A stretch of 64,000 nt of DNA from WLMZ01 sp043753895. Its GTDB lineage: Bacteria > Actinomycetota > Acidimicrobiia > Acidimicrobiales > Ilumatobacteraceae. The notes below the pieces were generated by a model. The model had not been told where the DNA came from. It did no database searches and was given only the letters and a program-made list of their open reading frames with translations. Of the stretch, positions 18,302 through 28,622 are shown one piece after another. The position numbers and the translations under genes are program-made. Numbering within the stretch: the first letter of the stretch is position 1; each line of letters opens with the position of its first letter. The DNA is taken from assembly GCA_043753895.1 (NCBI GenBank), contig JAYUWK010000037.1, positions 62,001 to 126,000 on the forward strand, written 5' to 3'.

Positions 18302-19075
18302 CTAGCTCATCCCGCTGGCGGCCATACGCGAACGAAGCTGCAGCACGGCTTTGGTGTGTATCTGCGAGACCCGGCTCTCGGTGACACCGAGCACGCCGCC
18401 GATTTCGGCAAGGGTGAGACCCTCGTCGTAATACAGCGACAGCACCAATTTCTCGCGTTCGGGCAGCTTGCGCACCTCGCCACGGACGGCGCGTCGCACC
18501 TCGCCTTCCTCGTACGCGCCCGACGGGCTGTCAGGAGTCTCGCCACGCAGCGAACGGGGTTCGGCCCCGGCGACGAGCGCTCGGTCCAGCGGACCAACGG
18601 TGGTGCTGGCAATCGCGGCCAGCCAACGCTGAAACTCGGTGCTGGAGATACCGAGGTGGGTTGACAGTTCCTCGTCGCCGGGGCTACGACCGAGCTTGGC
18701 CTCGAGGTCGTGAAACGCTGTCTCGACCTCGCGAGCTCGACTCCTCACCGATCGGGGGACCCAGTCGAGCGAGCGCAGTCCATCGAAGATTGCGCCGCGG
18801 ATACGTGGCACGGCGAACGTCTCGAACTTCACGCCGCGATCGGAGTCGAATCGCTCGACAGCATCGATGAGGCCGAACACACCGGCGCTCACGAGGTCGC
18901 CAGGATCGACGCTGCTGGGCAGGCCGGCACCGACGCGACCGGCCACGAACTTGACCAGCGGGGAGTAATGCACGATCAGGCGCTCGCGCGCTTTAGGGTC
19001 GCGTTGTTCGAGCCAGCGGTCCCACCAGCCCATGAGTTCGGCATCACCGGATGCCCGGCCGAAGCTTTCCTTCAT
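18302..19075 (-). CDS. whiG: WhiG/FliA-type RNA polymerase sigma factor
   Basis: A 257-residue group 3 sigma factor. ATG at 19075 (MKESFGRASG) is the start. Region 2 is seen in RLIVHYSPLVKFVAGRVG, DLVSAGVFGLIDAVERFD and GVKFETFAVPRIRGAIFDGLR, the classic sigma-2 core and -10 recognition block. Region 3 follows, and region 4 ends with LPEREKLVLSLYYDEGLTLAEIGGVLG plus VTESRVSQIHTKAV, the -35 helix-turn-helix. In Streptomyces WhiG controls sporulation and in motile bacteria FliA controls flagella; no target genes are visible here, so its regulon is unknown. It is four bases after xerC. Confidence 0.9.
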   Translation of the reverse strand: MKESFGRASGDAELMGWWDRWLEQRDPKARERLIVHYSPLVKFVAGRVGAGLPSSVDPGDLVSAGVFGLIDAVERFDSDRGVKFETFAVPRIRGAIFDGLRSLDWVPRSVRSRAREVETAFHDLEAKLGRSPGDEELSTHLGISSTEFQRWLAAIASTTVGPLDRALVAGAEPRSLRGETPDSPSGAYEEGEVRRAVRGEVRKLPEREKLVLSLYYDEGLTLAEIGGVLGVTESRVSQIHTKAVLQLRSRMAASGMS

Positions 19076-19079
19076 CGCT

Positions 19080-20000
19080 CTAGGCCCTCGGATGCGTTTG
19101 TGAGTACACGGTTCGAAGTCGTTCCTTGCTGACGTGGGTGTATCGCTGTGTTGTTGCGACATCACTATGGCCCAGCATTTCCTGAACCGCGCGCAAGTCA
19201 GCGCCACCATCGAGCAGATGCGTGGCAAAACTGTGACGAAGCGCGTGCGGGTGCGTCGGTACAGGCGAGCGGCGGTCGAGGATTCGGCGCACGTCGCGTG
19301 GCGTGAGGCGATTGCCGCGCTCGTTGCCGAACAGCGCGGCACCGACGTGGCTGGCGAGCACGTCGCGACGGATCTGCAACCAGAGGGCGAGCGATTCTGA
19401 TGCGGGCTGCGACAGCGGCACCCGTCGTTGTTTGCCACCCTTGCCCCACACCGTGACGGCCGAGCCGGTGAGATCAATACCGTCCACGTCGAGACCGCAC
19501 AGTTCGCTGACTCGAATGCCGCTGCCATAGAGCAGTTCGAGCACCGCGTCGTCACGGCGGCGACGCCAGACGGGTTCGTCGTCGGGACCCTCAGCATCGA
19601 GGAGCACCGAGATGTCGCCGTGCGACAACACCTTCGGCAAACGGCCCTGCCCGCCGGGTGCGTGCAGGCTGACCGATGGATCGACCACGATGAAGCCGCT
19701 GCGTCGCAGCCATGCGAAATAGCGTCGAAGCGCAGCGACCTTGCGAGCAATGGTTCGTCGGGCGAATTCGCGCGTTGTGAGATACGCGACATACCGACGC
19801 AACACGAGGCGGTCGATGCTGTCGGGCCCGGCGACACCGAGCCGCTGCGCCCAATCGACGAAACTATCGATGTCGGCGCGATAGGCCAACACCGTGTTCT
19901 CGGTACACGAGGTGAGTGACGCGGCAAATGCAGGTACGTGCCACCCAACGGCCGGCGGGGCAGCGCCGGCAGCGTCGGCCTCAACAGTTCGTCCACCCAT
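19080..20000 (-). CDS. xerC: Tyrosine recombinase XerC-like
   Basis: A 306-residue tyrosine recombinase. The N-terminal SAM-like core-binding domain covers about 22-110 (TLxxY-type segment NTVLAYRADIDSFVDW). The catalytic domain carries all expected residues: Arg163 (GSGIRVSEL), Lys187, His252 and Arg255 (HALRHSFATHL), His278 (LGHSD) and the nucleophile Tyr287 (TQRYTHV). XerC resolves chromosome dimers at dif with XerD. The conserved chromosomal setting with dprA, comM and whiG argues for the housekeeping enzyme rather than a phage integrase. Confidence 0.93.
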   Translation of the reverse strand: MGGRTVEADAAGAAPPAVGWHVPAFAASLTSCTENTVLAYRADIDSFVDWAQRLGVAGPDSIDRLVLRRYVAYLTTREFARRTIARKVAALRRYFAWLRRSGFIVVDPSVSLHAPGGQGRLPKVLSHGDISVLLDAEGPDDEPVWRRRRDDAVLELLYGSGIRVSELCGLDVDGIDLTGSAVTVWGKGGKQRRVPLSQPASESLALWLQIRRDVLASHVGAALFGNERGNRLTPRDVRRILDRRSPVPTHPHALRHSFATHLLDGGADLRAVQEMLGHSDVATTQRYTHVSKERLRTVYSQTHPRA

Positions 20001-20063
20001 CGTGGATCAGAGTATTCGGTCTGAGCACTCATTGTGCGGAACCCCACACCCTGACCGAGCAAT

Positions 20064-21182
20064 TCACGTGGCGTTTCCGACTCGCTCGAACCACCCGTTG
20101 ACCTGATGCACCCACCCGCCTGATTCGAGCCGGGCCATGACCATCGCGCATTCCACCATCGACTGGCCGGTGAGCAGCACCAACTGATCGAGTGTCCGTG
20201 GCTCGCACAGCAGCTCGAGACAGGTGGCATCGGACTCTCGCGGATGTGGTCTTGGGTCGTAGGCCACGCCGCCGGCCCGGCGCGAATCCAAGCCCAAGCC
20301 GACCAGCACGTCGTCGACATCCATCACCACCGGGCAGCCATCGCGCACCAACGCGTTCGTGCCTTCGGCGGCTCGATTACGCAAGGCGCCGGGAACGGCC
20401 ATGACCAGTATCCCGCGGTCGCGTGCCTCGTTGACCGTGATCAACGAGCCGCCCCGCGAGCGAGATTCCACCACCACCAGTACCCCGCTGAGCGCCGCCA
20501 GGATGCGATTCCGTAGGGGGAACCGATACGCCTCGGGAAGGGTTCCGGGCGGCGCTTCGGACAGCACCGCACCGTGTTCGGCCACCTGGTGCCACAACTG
20601 GGCATGCTCACGCGGGTAGACCACATCGAGACCAGAGGCGACAACGGCAAGCGGACCTGCCCCGTCGGCGACCGACAACGCACCTTTGTGCGCGCAGCCG
20701 TCGACACCGCGTGCCAGGCCTGACACCACGTGGACGCCGGCAGCAGCAAGATCGCGCCCGAGCGAGGTTGCTGTGTCGCGACCCGAACCCGTGGCGTTGC
20801 GGGTCCCGATGATGCCGGCACATCGGCCGGTGATTCGACCTGCATCTCCGAGCACGAACAGCACGGCCGCCGGAGAAGGGTCGTGGAGTAGCGGCTCCGG
20901 ATAGCCAGGCATTCCACGGATGAGCACGCCGATGCCGTGATGACAACACTGTTCCCAGATGCGCTCAGGTGACCGCTCGGCCCCGCTGCGGCGCCATGCG
21001 GCAGCCAGTCCGTCGATAGCGAAGAGTTGGACGGCGAGTCCGGTGGGGCGCGCCTGACCGGTTGCGACGGCGAAGGCTTCACAAGGGGTGAGTTGGTTCA
21101 GCAAGACGTTGAGCCGGTTCACGGTCATTCGGTCGAGGCCGGCGAGCGCCGCGGCGTACGCCTCTTCAGAGAGCTCGCTCAC
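20064..21182 (-). CDS. dprA: DNA-processing protein DprA
   Basis: A 372-residue DprA/Smf protein, which loads RecA onto incoming single-stranded DNA in transformation and is also kept in non-competent bacteria. An N-terminal helical region precedes the Rossmann-like core, with GIIGTRNATGSGRD, HVVSGLARGVDGCAHKGAL and FPLRNRILAALSGVLVVVESRSRGGSL, which bind DNA. The C-terminal 60 residues form a winged-helix-like domain (LLTGQSMVECAMVMARLESGG). Its ATG overlaps the comM stop. Confidence 0.95.
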   Translation of the reverse strand: MSELSEEAYAAALAGLDRMTVNRLNVLLNQLTPCEAFAVATGQARPTGLAVQLFAIDGLAAAWRRSGAERSPERIWEQCCHHGIGVLIRGMPGYPEPLLHDPSPAAVLFVLGDAGRITGRCAGIIGTRNATGSGRDTATSLGRDLAAAGVHVVSGLARGVDGCAHKGALSVADGAGPLAVVASGLDVVYPREHAQLWHQVAEHGAVLSEAPPGTLPEAYRFPLRNRILAALSGVLVVVESRSRGGSLITVNEARDRGILVMAVPGALRNRAAEGTNALVRDGCPVVMDVDDVLVGLGLDSRRAGGVAYDPRPHPRESDATCLELLCEPRTLDQLVLLTGQSMVECAMVMARLESGGWVHQVNGWFERVGNAT

Positions 21183-22696
21183 GCGACCCTCCCTCGGAGC
21201 AAGGGCGACAGACGAACCCGAAACTGCAGTGCCATCACGACGTGTCGTTCGCGCACGACCTCATCGCCGAGTGCATCGAGATCAGCCAGCGTACGAGCCA
21301 CTCGACGTATACGGTGATACCCGCGCGCGGTCAGTCGATCGTGTTCCAGTTCGGTGCGCAGCAGCCGTTGCGCAGCAGGTTCGAGTGGCGCGAGCGCATC
21401 GAGTAGCGAGGCCGGGATGGCCGCATTCAGGCAACCACTCCGTTGTTGCGCGAATGCTCGTGCTCGCGCGACACGCGCCGCCACGACGGCCGAGGGCTCG
21501 CCACTCTTGCCGAGCAAGAGTTCGTCTACCTCTGGCCGATGCACGGGGACGCGAAGATCGAAGCGATCGAGTAGCGGACCGGACAACCGCCGCAGGTAGC
21601 GCATTCGGGCGCCGTCATCACACTCGCAGGCGCCCGGTGCTCCCCCGCCACATGGGCACGGGTTCGTTGCTGCGACCAACAGGAATTGCGCCGGCAGCGT
21701 TGCGCTCGCCCGCGCCCGCGCAACACGAACCACCCCCTCCTCGAGCGGTTGACGCAATCCATCGAGTACCGCCGGAGAAAATTCGCCCAGCTCATCCAAA
21801 AAAAGTACTCCGCCGTGCGCGAGTGAGATTTCGCCCGGACGCAACGATGCAGTGCCACCGCCGACCAGTGCCACGATGGAACTCGTGTGATGCGGCGCCC
21901 GAAAGGGTGCCCGAGTGATGAGCGCACTCGAGGGCAGCCGCACCCCTGCTGCAGAATGCACCATCGTGGCCACGAGCGACACCTGAGGTGTGAGCGGCGG
22001 CAACAGGCCCGGCATCCGTTGCGCCAGCATGGTCTTGCCGGAACCGGGTGGACCCACGAACAGCACATGGTGGCCACCTGCTGCAGCAACCTCGAGTGCC
22101 TGCCGCGCGAGCGGCTGCCCGTGTACATCGGCCAGATCGGGCACCTCGATGACCTCGTCGACGTAGGTGTCAGCGGGTGGTGTTGGCCACGGCGCATCGC
22201 CGGTGAGTGCCTCGACAACATCGCGAAGCGTGCGGCCCACCACCACCCCGAACTCACTGATCACCTCGGCTTCGTGGCGGCTTGCGACCGGCACCACTGC
22301 CCGCACGGCACCGAGCGCGCCAACCATCGGCGCGATACCGGCAACGGGCCGCAACGAACCATCGAGGCCGAGTTCACCAATGAAGCCGAACTCAGCCACC
22401 GCTTCGGCACCGATGAGGTCGTCGGCTACCAGGATGCCTATGGCGATGGCGAGATCAAGCCCGGCACCTACCTTGCGCTGGCTCGACGGCGCGAGATTGA
22501 CGGTGACCTTCTTCGAGGGCCACGAGAACCCACTGGACAACACCGCCGCACGCACGCGGTCGCGCGCCTCGCGGCACACCTCGTCGGGGAGACCGACAAT
22601 GGTGAAACTCGGCAGGGCGCTCGAGACGTGCACCTCGACGATGACACGGTGGCCCTCGACTCCGAGCAGCGTTGCAGATGAAATGGCTGCAAGCAC
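21179..22696 (-). CDS. comM: YifB/ComM family Mg-chelatase-like AAA+ ATPase
   Basis: A 505-residue ComM-family helicase that aids branch migration during integration of transforming DNA. The N-terminal ChlI-like domain begins ISSATLLGVEGHRVIVEV. The AAA+ core has Walker A GPPGSGKTML near residue 215-225 and Walker B GVLFLDELGEF. A Cys cluster in NPCPCGGGAPGACECDD is typical of the family. The C-terminal domain (RGYHRIRRVARTLADLD) ends the protein. It heads the comM-dprA-xerC-whiG run and is divergent from a lipoprotein gene. Confidence 0.95.
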   Translation of the reverse strand: MLAAISSATLLGVEGHRVIVEVHVSSALPSFTIVGLPDEVCREARDRVRAAVLSSGFSWPSKKVTVNLAPSSQRKVGAGLDLAIAIGILVADDLIGAEAVAEFGFIGELGLDGSLRPVAGIAPMVGALGAVRAVVPVASRHEAEVISEFGVVVGRTLRDVVEALTGDAPWPTPPADTYVDEVIEVPDLADVHGQPLARQALEVAAAGGHHVLFVGPPGSGKTMLAQRMPGLLPPLTPQVSLVATMVHSAAGVRLPSSALITRAPFRAPHHTSSIVALVGGGTASLRPGEISLAHGGVLFLDELGEFSPAVLDGLRQPLEEGVVRVARARASATLPAQFLLVAATNPCPCGGGAPGACECDDGARMRYLRRLSGPLLDRFDLRVPVHRPEVDELLLGKSGEPSAVVAARVARARAFAQQRSGCLNAAIPASLLDALAPLEPAAQRLLRTELEHDRLTARGYHRIRRVARTLADLDALGDEVVRERHVVMALQFRVRLSPLLRGRVA

Positions 22697-22821
22697 AGGC
22701 CACCTCCGACAGTCATGCGGTTGGCACCGCTTGGCGTATTGGAGGGGCGAGGCCCCACGACAAACAAAACGCTACCGTCGGGTGCGCGCATTTCGGCCGG
22801 GCCGAATGCTTGACTAGGGAC

Positions 22822-23241
22822 ATGCGAACGAAGTGCGCCGTTGCGAGCGCGGTCCTGTTGTCACTGCTCATCCTGTCGGCGTGCGGCAGTGCCCCAGTAC
22901 GCAGCGCTGAGCGTTTCTGTGGCGAACTCACGGCGCACAAGGACGACATTCACAAGCTCCCCCAGACTCCCGAAGAGGTGTCGGCGCTCATCAACCTATA
23001 CTCGCGCATGGGTGAGGTCGCGCCGCTCGAGATTCAGGCCGATTGGGATCAGCTGTCCACCAACCTCAAGACCGCCGATTCAGTCGACGTCAACAACCCT
23101 ACGTCGGTGCAAGGCGTCGCCGACGCTGCCTATGCAACGCAGCGTTCGGCAGAGAATCTGGTCACCTGGGCACAGACCACCTGTGGTCTCGACCTCGGAC
23201 CCGTCGGTGGCGCCGAACCCGCCATCACGACCACGAGCTGA
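22822..23241 (+). CDS. Small secreted lipoprotein, unknown function
   Basis: A 139-residue protein with a lipoprotein signal: basic N-terminus MRTKC, a hydrophobic stretch and the lipobox LSAC at about 17-20, so the mature protein is anchored through Cys. The rest is soluble, helical and acidic, with three further cysteines (RFCGEL, TTCGL). The ATG at 22822 is preferred since an in-frame upstream extension would bury the signal peptide. It resembles the many short lipoproteins of Acidimicrobiia but I do not recognise a named domain. It is divergent from comM and convergent with clpP. Confidence 0.8.
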   Translation: MRTKCAVASAVLLSLLILSACGSAPVRSAERFCGELTAHKDDIHKLPQTPEEVSALINLYSRMGEVAPLEIQADWDQLSTNLKTADSVDVNNPTSVQGVADAAYATQRSAENLVTWAQTTCGLDLGPVGGAEPAITTTS

Positions 23242-23251
23242 GTGATTGGCC

Positions 23252-23845
23252 TCAGCGGATCTCGCCGCGCTTGACGATGACCTTGTCGACGAGGCCGTAG
23301 TGCTGGGCCCCTTCAGCGGTGAACCACCGATCGCGTTCGCTGTCGGCCTGGATTTTCTCCAGCGGTTGACCAGTGTGGTGCACCGTGAGTTCGGCCATGC
23401 GGCGTTTGGTGTATACGAGTTGCTCGGCCTGAATGGCGATGTCGGCAGCCTGACCGCGTAGGCCTGCGCTCGGTTGGTGCATCATCACGCGGGCGTTCGG
23501 CAACGTGAAGCGCTTGCCGGGCGCCCCGGCGGTGAGCAGGAACTGGCCCATGCTGGCGGCCATGCCCATGCACACGGTGGCAACTTCGCAGCTGACGAAC
23601 TGCATGGTGTCGTAGATTGCCATACCGGCATACACCGAACCGCCGGGGCTGTTGATGTAGAGCCAGATATCGGCGTTGGGATCTTCGCCCTCGAGGTAGA
23701 GCAGTTGGGCGCAGAGTTGATTGGCAATCTCGTCGTTGACATCTGTTCCGAGCATGATGACCCGGTTCTTCAGCAGACGGTTGAACACATCGCTGCGGGG
23801 ATCGAAACTGGCGTCTGCGGCGAGGGGCGTGATGAGATCCGACAT
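23252..23845 (-). CDS. clpP: ATP-dependent Clp protease proteolytic subunit
   Basis: A 197-residue ClpP. The start is taken as MSDLITPL at 23845, matching usual N-termini; an upstream ATG adds 20 residues. The catalytic serine is Ser98 (GMAASMGQ) and the histidine His123 (RVMMHQPSAG), with the aspartate further on. YINSPGGSVYAGMAIYDTMQ forms the handle region. Actinobacteria carry two or more clpP genes, often paired and next to clpX; this one is single here, so it is either a dispersed paralogue or one subunit of a mixed complex. Confidence 0.94.
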   Translation of the reverse strand: MSDLITPLAADASFDPRSDVFNRLLKNRVIMLGTDVNDEIANQLCAQLLYLEGEDPNADIWLYINSPGGSVYAGMAIYDTMQFVSCEVATVCMGMAASMGQFLLTAGAPGKRFTLPNARVMMHQPSAGLRGQAADIAIQAEQLVYTKRRMAELTVHHTGQPLEKIQADSERDRWFTAEGAQHYGLVDKVIVKRGEIR

Positions 23846-23936
23846 GTGGATGAGGCTATCGGGATTCGGCGATCTCGTTCCCTGGTGCACCTCCGCCCGG
23901 CTCACGCGTACGGAATGGTGCTGGCCTGACGTCGGC

Positions 23937-25256
23937 TCAGCGACGAATGCCGCTGAGGATCACGGCGACGCGTTCGTGGTCGCGAACCTCCGCGCGGAGT
24001 GTGAGCAGACCGGCGAGTCCAGCCGTACCGGTGTAGCTCGCATCGATCGACGTGTGTGCGCCCGCCAGCTGATTCGCGAGCAACACATCAGACTCGGGTG
24101 ACACCACAGGCGAGCCACCGCTGGCCGCCATGCCATTGGCGATACCCAACCAGTCGTAGGTCTCATCGTCGAGAATGCCGTCGGCAGCGGAGTCGCCGAC
24201 GGTTTCCCACGGTGTCATGCAGTCGCGCCAGCGCGCACCGGCGGTTGCCAAACCACCCGGACCATCGAGGGCACGACGCCACGCACGCGCAAGCGGCGCG
24301 CAGCTCTGCGTTTGCACCGCGTGGAGTTTGGGAAGCGCATTTCCGGCGCCTCCAACGGCTTGGGCCAACCCACCGATGACGCAACGTGAAAACGCGCCTC
24401 CACCGACCTGCACGAACACCCTGTCGAGCGGCTGTGCGGCCATCTCCCAGCCGATACTGCGACCACCGTCGAGACACCACGCGTTCTCGGGACCCTGCAC
24501 ACTGAACGGGATGGCACCACCAGCGACGGCCTCGCGGTAGCGCAACACACACGGATCGCCAGCGGGATCGTGCAGACGTCGGGGGCACATCGTGACCGTG
24601 ACCCCGAGTTCGCCGAGACGGGCCAGTACTGCGGGGTTCGCACTGGGCGGGACGAACACTTGGATCGGCCACTGCACTGCGGCCGCGAGAGTTGACGCCG
24701 CCATCGCCGCGTTGCCGCATGATGCAATCGCGAGCGTGCGGCGATCGCCGATGTGGTTGCCCCATGGAGTGCGACCGAACCGCTCGGCCACGAGCAGATG
24801 CAACAACGTACTGAACAAGTGCCTGGCCTTGTGGCTGCCGGCCACCTGATGCGTCTCGTCCTTCACCCAGATTCCGCCATCACCCGTGAAGCCGAGTACA
24901 TCCGAGAGCGCATCGGCGCGGGCGAATGGCGTGGTCACGAAACCGGTGCCGGCGATCGTGGCGATAGTGGCGTCCAACTCCTCGACTAGGGCGCAACGCT
25001 CGGGCTCGGACATACCGAGCGCTGCGGCAAAGGAGTCCCACGCAAAGTACGGCTGATACGCGAGAAAAGGATTCGAGTCATCGCTGACGCGCCGGACGGG
25101 TTCATCGTGCTGCACGATCTGCAGCGTGTGATACGGATCTGCGGCAGTCGCATTGGGGCAGCGGAACACCATCGCCTCAGAGATGTCGACCGTGTCGCCG
25201 CACACCACGCAACGCCAGCCGACCACCCCAACCGCCGCCTGACTCTCGGCTGTCAT
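23937..25256 (-). CDS. Fold-type II PLP-dependent enzyme with zinc-ribbon-like N-terminus
   Basis: A 439-residue PLP enzyme of the threonine synthase/diaminopropionate lyase/cysteine synthase superfamily. Residues about 14-35 contain WRCVVCG and a later FRCP, a possible metal-binding knuckle seen in threonine-synthase-like proteins. The Schiff-base lysine is in the VAGSHKARHLF segment near residue 140. The phosphate-binding loop is SCGNAAMAAS and the C-terminal PLP-site region is TGTAGLAGLL. Fold-type II enzymes eliminate or replace groups on the beta carbon of amino acids. It is three bases after another fold-type II gene, so the two probably act in one pathway; the substrate is not evident. 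Confidence 0.85.
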   Translation of the reverse strand: MTAESQAAVGVVGWRCVVCGDTVDISEAMVFRCPNATAADPYHTLQIVQHDEPVRRVSDDSNPFLAYQPYFAWDSFAAALGMSEPERCALVEELDATIATIAGTGFVTTPFARADALSDVLGFTGDGGIWVKDETHQVAGSHKARHLFSTLLHLLVAERFGRTPWGNHIGDRRTLAIASCGNAAMAASTLAAAVQWPIQVFVPPSANPAVLARLGELGVTVTMCPRRLHDPAGDPCVLRYREAVAGGAIPFSVQGPENAWCLDGGRSIGWEMAAQPLDRVFVQVGGGAFSRCVIGGLAQAVGGAGNALPKLHAVQTQSCAPLARAWRRALDGPGGLATAGARWRDCMTPWETVGDSAADGILDDETYDWLGIANGMAASGGSPVVSPESDVLLANQLAGAHTSIDASYTGTAGLAGLLTLRAEVRDHERVAVILSGIRR

Positions 25257-25259
25257 GAT

Positions 25260-26807
<1,548 letters not shown>

Positions 26808-26906
26808 GCTTTACATTCTGTCAAAGGGAGACCGTCATTGCTCGCGCGTGCCGCCGCTGTGTTGACGAATCCTCCACCCCGCTGCTCCAGGGACACCGTT
26901 TTTAGC

Positions 26907-26920
26907 AAAGCGGGCGCTTT
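26907..26920. promoter_or_regulatory. Palindrome upstream of SufR-like gene, candidate operator
   Basis: AAAGCG-GG-CGCTTT is a perfect 6-bp inverted repeat with a 2-bp spacer, 24 bases before the start of the regulator gene and inside the 137-bp divergent intergenic region. The surrounding sequence is the most AT-rich of that spacer, so it probably overlaps the promoter. Autoregulation is an inference. Confidence 0.4.
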
Positions 26921-26944
26921 CTCAATCCGTTAGCATGCGGGGTG

Positions 26945-27586
26945 ATGGCCGAACTCACCGATGCGAAGCGCAGAATCATCGAGGTACTCAAGCGCGCCGA
27001 TGAGGCCACGGCTCACGAGCTTGCCGAGCAGTTCAACACCACCACGACTGCGGTTCGCCAACATCTCGACGCGCTGGAACAGTCCGGCCTCGTCGAGCGC
27101 TTCGAGGGCGAGATCCACGGCAGGGGTCGACCGGCCATCCACTGGCGCACCACTCCCGTGACCCGTGAGCTGTTCCCCGATCGCCACGGCGAGCTCACGG
27201 TCGAACTGGTGGAGTCGATTCGCGGCACGCTCGGCGCCGACGCGCTCGATCAGGTCATCGACCATCGTGCCGCTCGGCAACTGTCGTCGTATCGCGCTGG
27301 TCTGCCCCACGGTTCCGTCGCGATGCGGCTCCGCGCGTTGGCTGACCGTCGAACCGTCGAGGGGTATCTCGCCGAGGTGGTGGCCGACGGTGCAGACCTG
27401 CTCCTCATCGAACGTCACTGCCCGATCTGCAGCGCGGCCACTGCGTGCTCGAGTCTGTGCCGCAGCGAACTCGAGGTGTTCCAAGCGGTGCTTGGACCAA
27501 CGGTGCACGTGACCCGCGAGCAACACATGCTCAGCGGTGACACCCGCTGCGCGTACCGCGTGTCGCCACGCGCCGAAGCGTCCTAG
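26945..27586 (+). CDS. SufR-like winged-helix Fe-S cluster regulator
   Basis: A 213-residue regulator. The N-terminal winged helix-turn-helix, about residues 5-70, has the DeoR/ArsR-like pattern TAHELAEQFNTTTTAVRQHL with wing residues GRGRPAIHW. The C-terminal half carries the cysteine motif of SufR-type [Fe-S] sensors: Cys159, Cys162, Cys168 and Cys172 in CPICSAATACSSLC, plus Cys202 in GDTRCAYRV. SufR represses suf Fe-S assembly operons in Actinobacteria and cyanobacteria. No suf genes are in this window, so the targets may lie elsewhere or be the adjacent divergent PLP genes. ATG at 26945 is preceded by an in-frame GTG at 26942 that could also serve. The 3' end overlaps the convergent DUF2461 gene by four bases. 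Confidence 0.88.
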   Translation: MAELTDAKRRIIEVLKRADEATAHELAEQFNTTTTAVRQHLDALEQSGLVERFEGEIHGRGRPAIHWRTTPVTRELFPDRHGELTVELVESIRGTLGADALDQVIDHRAARQLSSYRAGLPHGSVAMRLRALADRRTVEGYLAEVVADGADLLLIERHCPICSAATACSSLCRSELEVFQAVLGPTVHVTREQHMLSGDTRCAYRVSPRAEAS

Positions 27587-28260
27587 GGCCGCTCCCAATC
27601 AGGTGGGGGCAGAGTGCTGGGGCCGACGTGGGCATCGAGCCAGTCGTTGAGATCGCTCGCACCGTTCCATCCGTCGCGCACCTTCTTGACCACCGCCTTG
27701 GTGTGCAACCACGGTTCGGGAGTCCACGACTTGAACGCAGTCAGGCCCTTGCGGCGGAGCAGTTCGATACGCGGGTGATCCTTGGGGTAGCCGCGCGGTG
27801 CGGTCTTCAACTCGCTGATCGCGCCGACGGTGAAGCCGCGCTTGCTCAGTGACGCGCAGATTGCCTGCACCTCAGCACCGCGGTGATCATCGTCGACGGC
27901 GTCGCGGAACCGCTCGAGTTGATCTGCCGCCATGGAGTAATAGCCCGAGCCGATCATCAGCCCCGCAGCGGACAACGCCACGTAATACACCGCTCCACCC
28001 TCGCGTTCGCCAACCGCGCCGATCTGTTCCTTGTAGGGAGGGCGCCCTTTTGCGAATCGGGCGTCGTTGAATGGCCGGAAAACATGAAAGGGACCGAACT
28101 CGTCGAGTTGCTCGAGCAACCCGAGCATTGCCCCTTTGACATTTGCGTCATAGCTGGCCTTGTTGGCCTGCCAGAACACTCTTGAGTTGTCGGCCGCGAG
28201 CCCCTCGTAGAACGCGAGGGCCTCGGCGGGAAATCCGCTGAACGTAACCACCGTCGACAA
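27583..28260 (-). CDS. DUF2461 family protein
   Basis: A 225-residue cytoplasmic protein matching DUF2461 (the TIGR02453-type family). The family pattern is seen as FPAEALAFYEGLAADNSRVFWQANKASYD near the N-terminus, FRPFNDARFAKGRPPYKEQIGA in the middle and YYVALSAAGLMIGSGYY after it. The biochemical function of the family is unknown. It is three bases downstream of the EthD-like gene on the same strand, so the two are probably co-transcribed. Confidence 0.9.
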   Translation of the reverse strand: MSTVVTFSGFPAEALAFYEGLAADNSRVFWQANKASYDANVKGAMLGLLEQLDEFGPFHVFRPFNDARFAKGRPPYKEQIGAVGEREGGAVYYVALSAAGLMIGSGYYSMAADQLERFRDAVDDDHRGAEVQAICASLSKRGFTVGAISELKTAPRGYPKDHPRIELLRRKGLTAFKSWTPEPWLHTKAVVKKVRDGWNGASDLNDWLDAHVGPSTLPPPDWERP

Positions 28261-28263
28261 TTG

Positions 28264-28545
28264 CTAGACGACTTCGGCGACCTGCATCACCGGCGTGGCG
28301 TTGGTGTAGTTGGCGACATCAGCCATCACCGCGCCGGTCTCGGGCGAGCCCATCGCCGCCTGAAATTGATCCATCGATTCGAAGAAGAAGTGCACGGCCG
28401 CGACGTACGGACCGTTGACACCTTTATCGATTTCGCCGCCCACGTTCCACGCTGCACACGCCATCGGCACATGGGTGTTCTTGTAGTAGTCGTGGTCGAA
28501 GGTGACGTCGTCGCCACCGGGATACAGAACGCTGACTCGGATCAT
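28264..28545 (-). CDS. EthD family protein
   Basis: A 93-residue ferredoxin-like alpha+beta barrel protein of the EthD family. It starts MIRVSVLYPGGDDVTFDHDYY, with the family segment YYKNTHVPM near 21-29, and ends in a segment predicted as the last strand. EthD was first found as an accessory to a cytochrome P450 degrading ethyl tert-butyl ether, but the family is broad and dimeric and its reaction is mostly unknown. ATG at 28545 gives the usual length. The promoter lies in the 77-base gap to the divergent ATPase relic. Confidence 0.88.
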   Translation of the reverse strand: MIRVSVLYPGGDDVTFDHDYYKNTHVPMACAAWNVGGEIDKGVNGPYVAAVHFFFESMDQFQAAMGSPETGAVMADVANYTNATPVMQVAEVV

Positions 28546-28622
28546 GACCACGACCGTAACCGACGCGCAGGCGAGTTGTGGCACGGATGCGACACCGTTG
28601 GCCGAGGTCCTTAGGTGGCGGC

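Noticed and set aside
19076..20320. Upstream extension of the sigma factor frame
   Set aside because: It covers the xerC gene on the same strand in another frame and has no sigma-like sequence before MKESFG.
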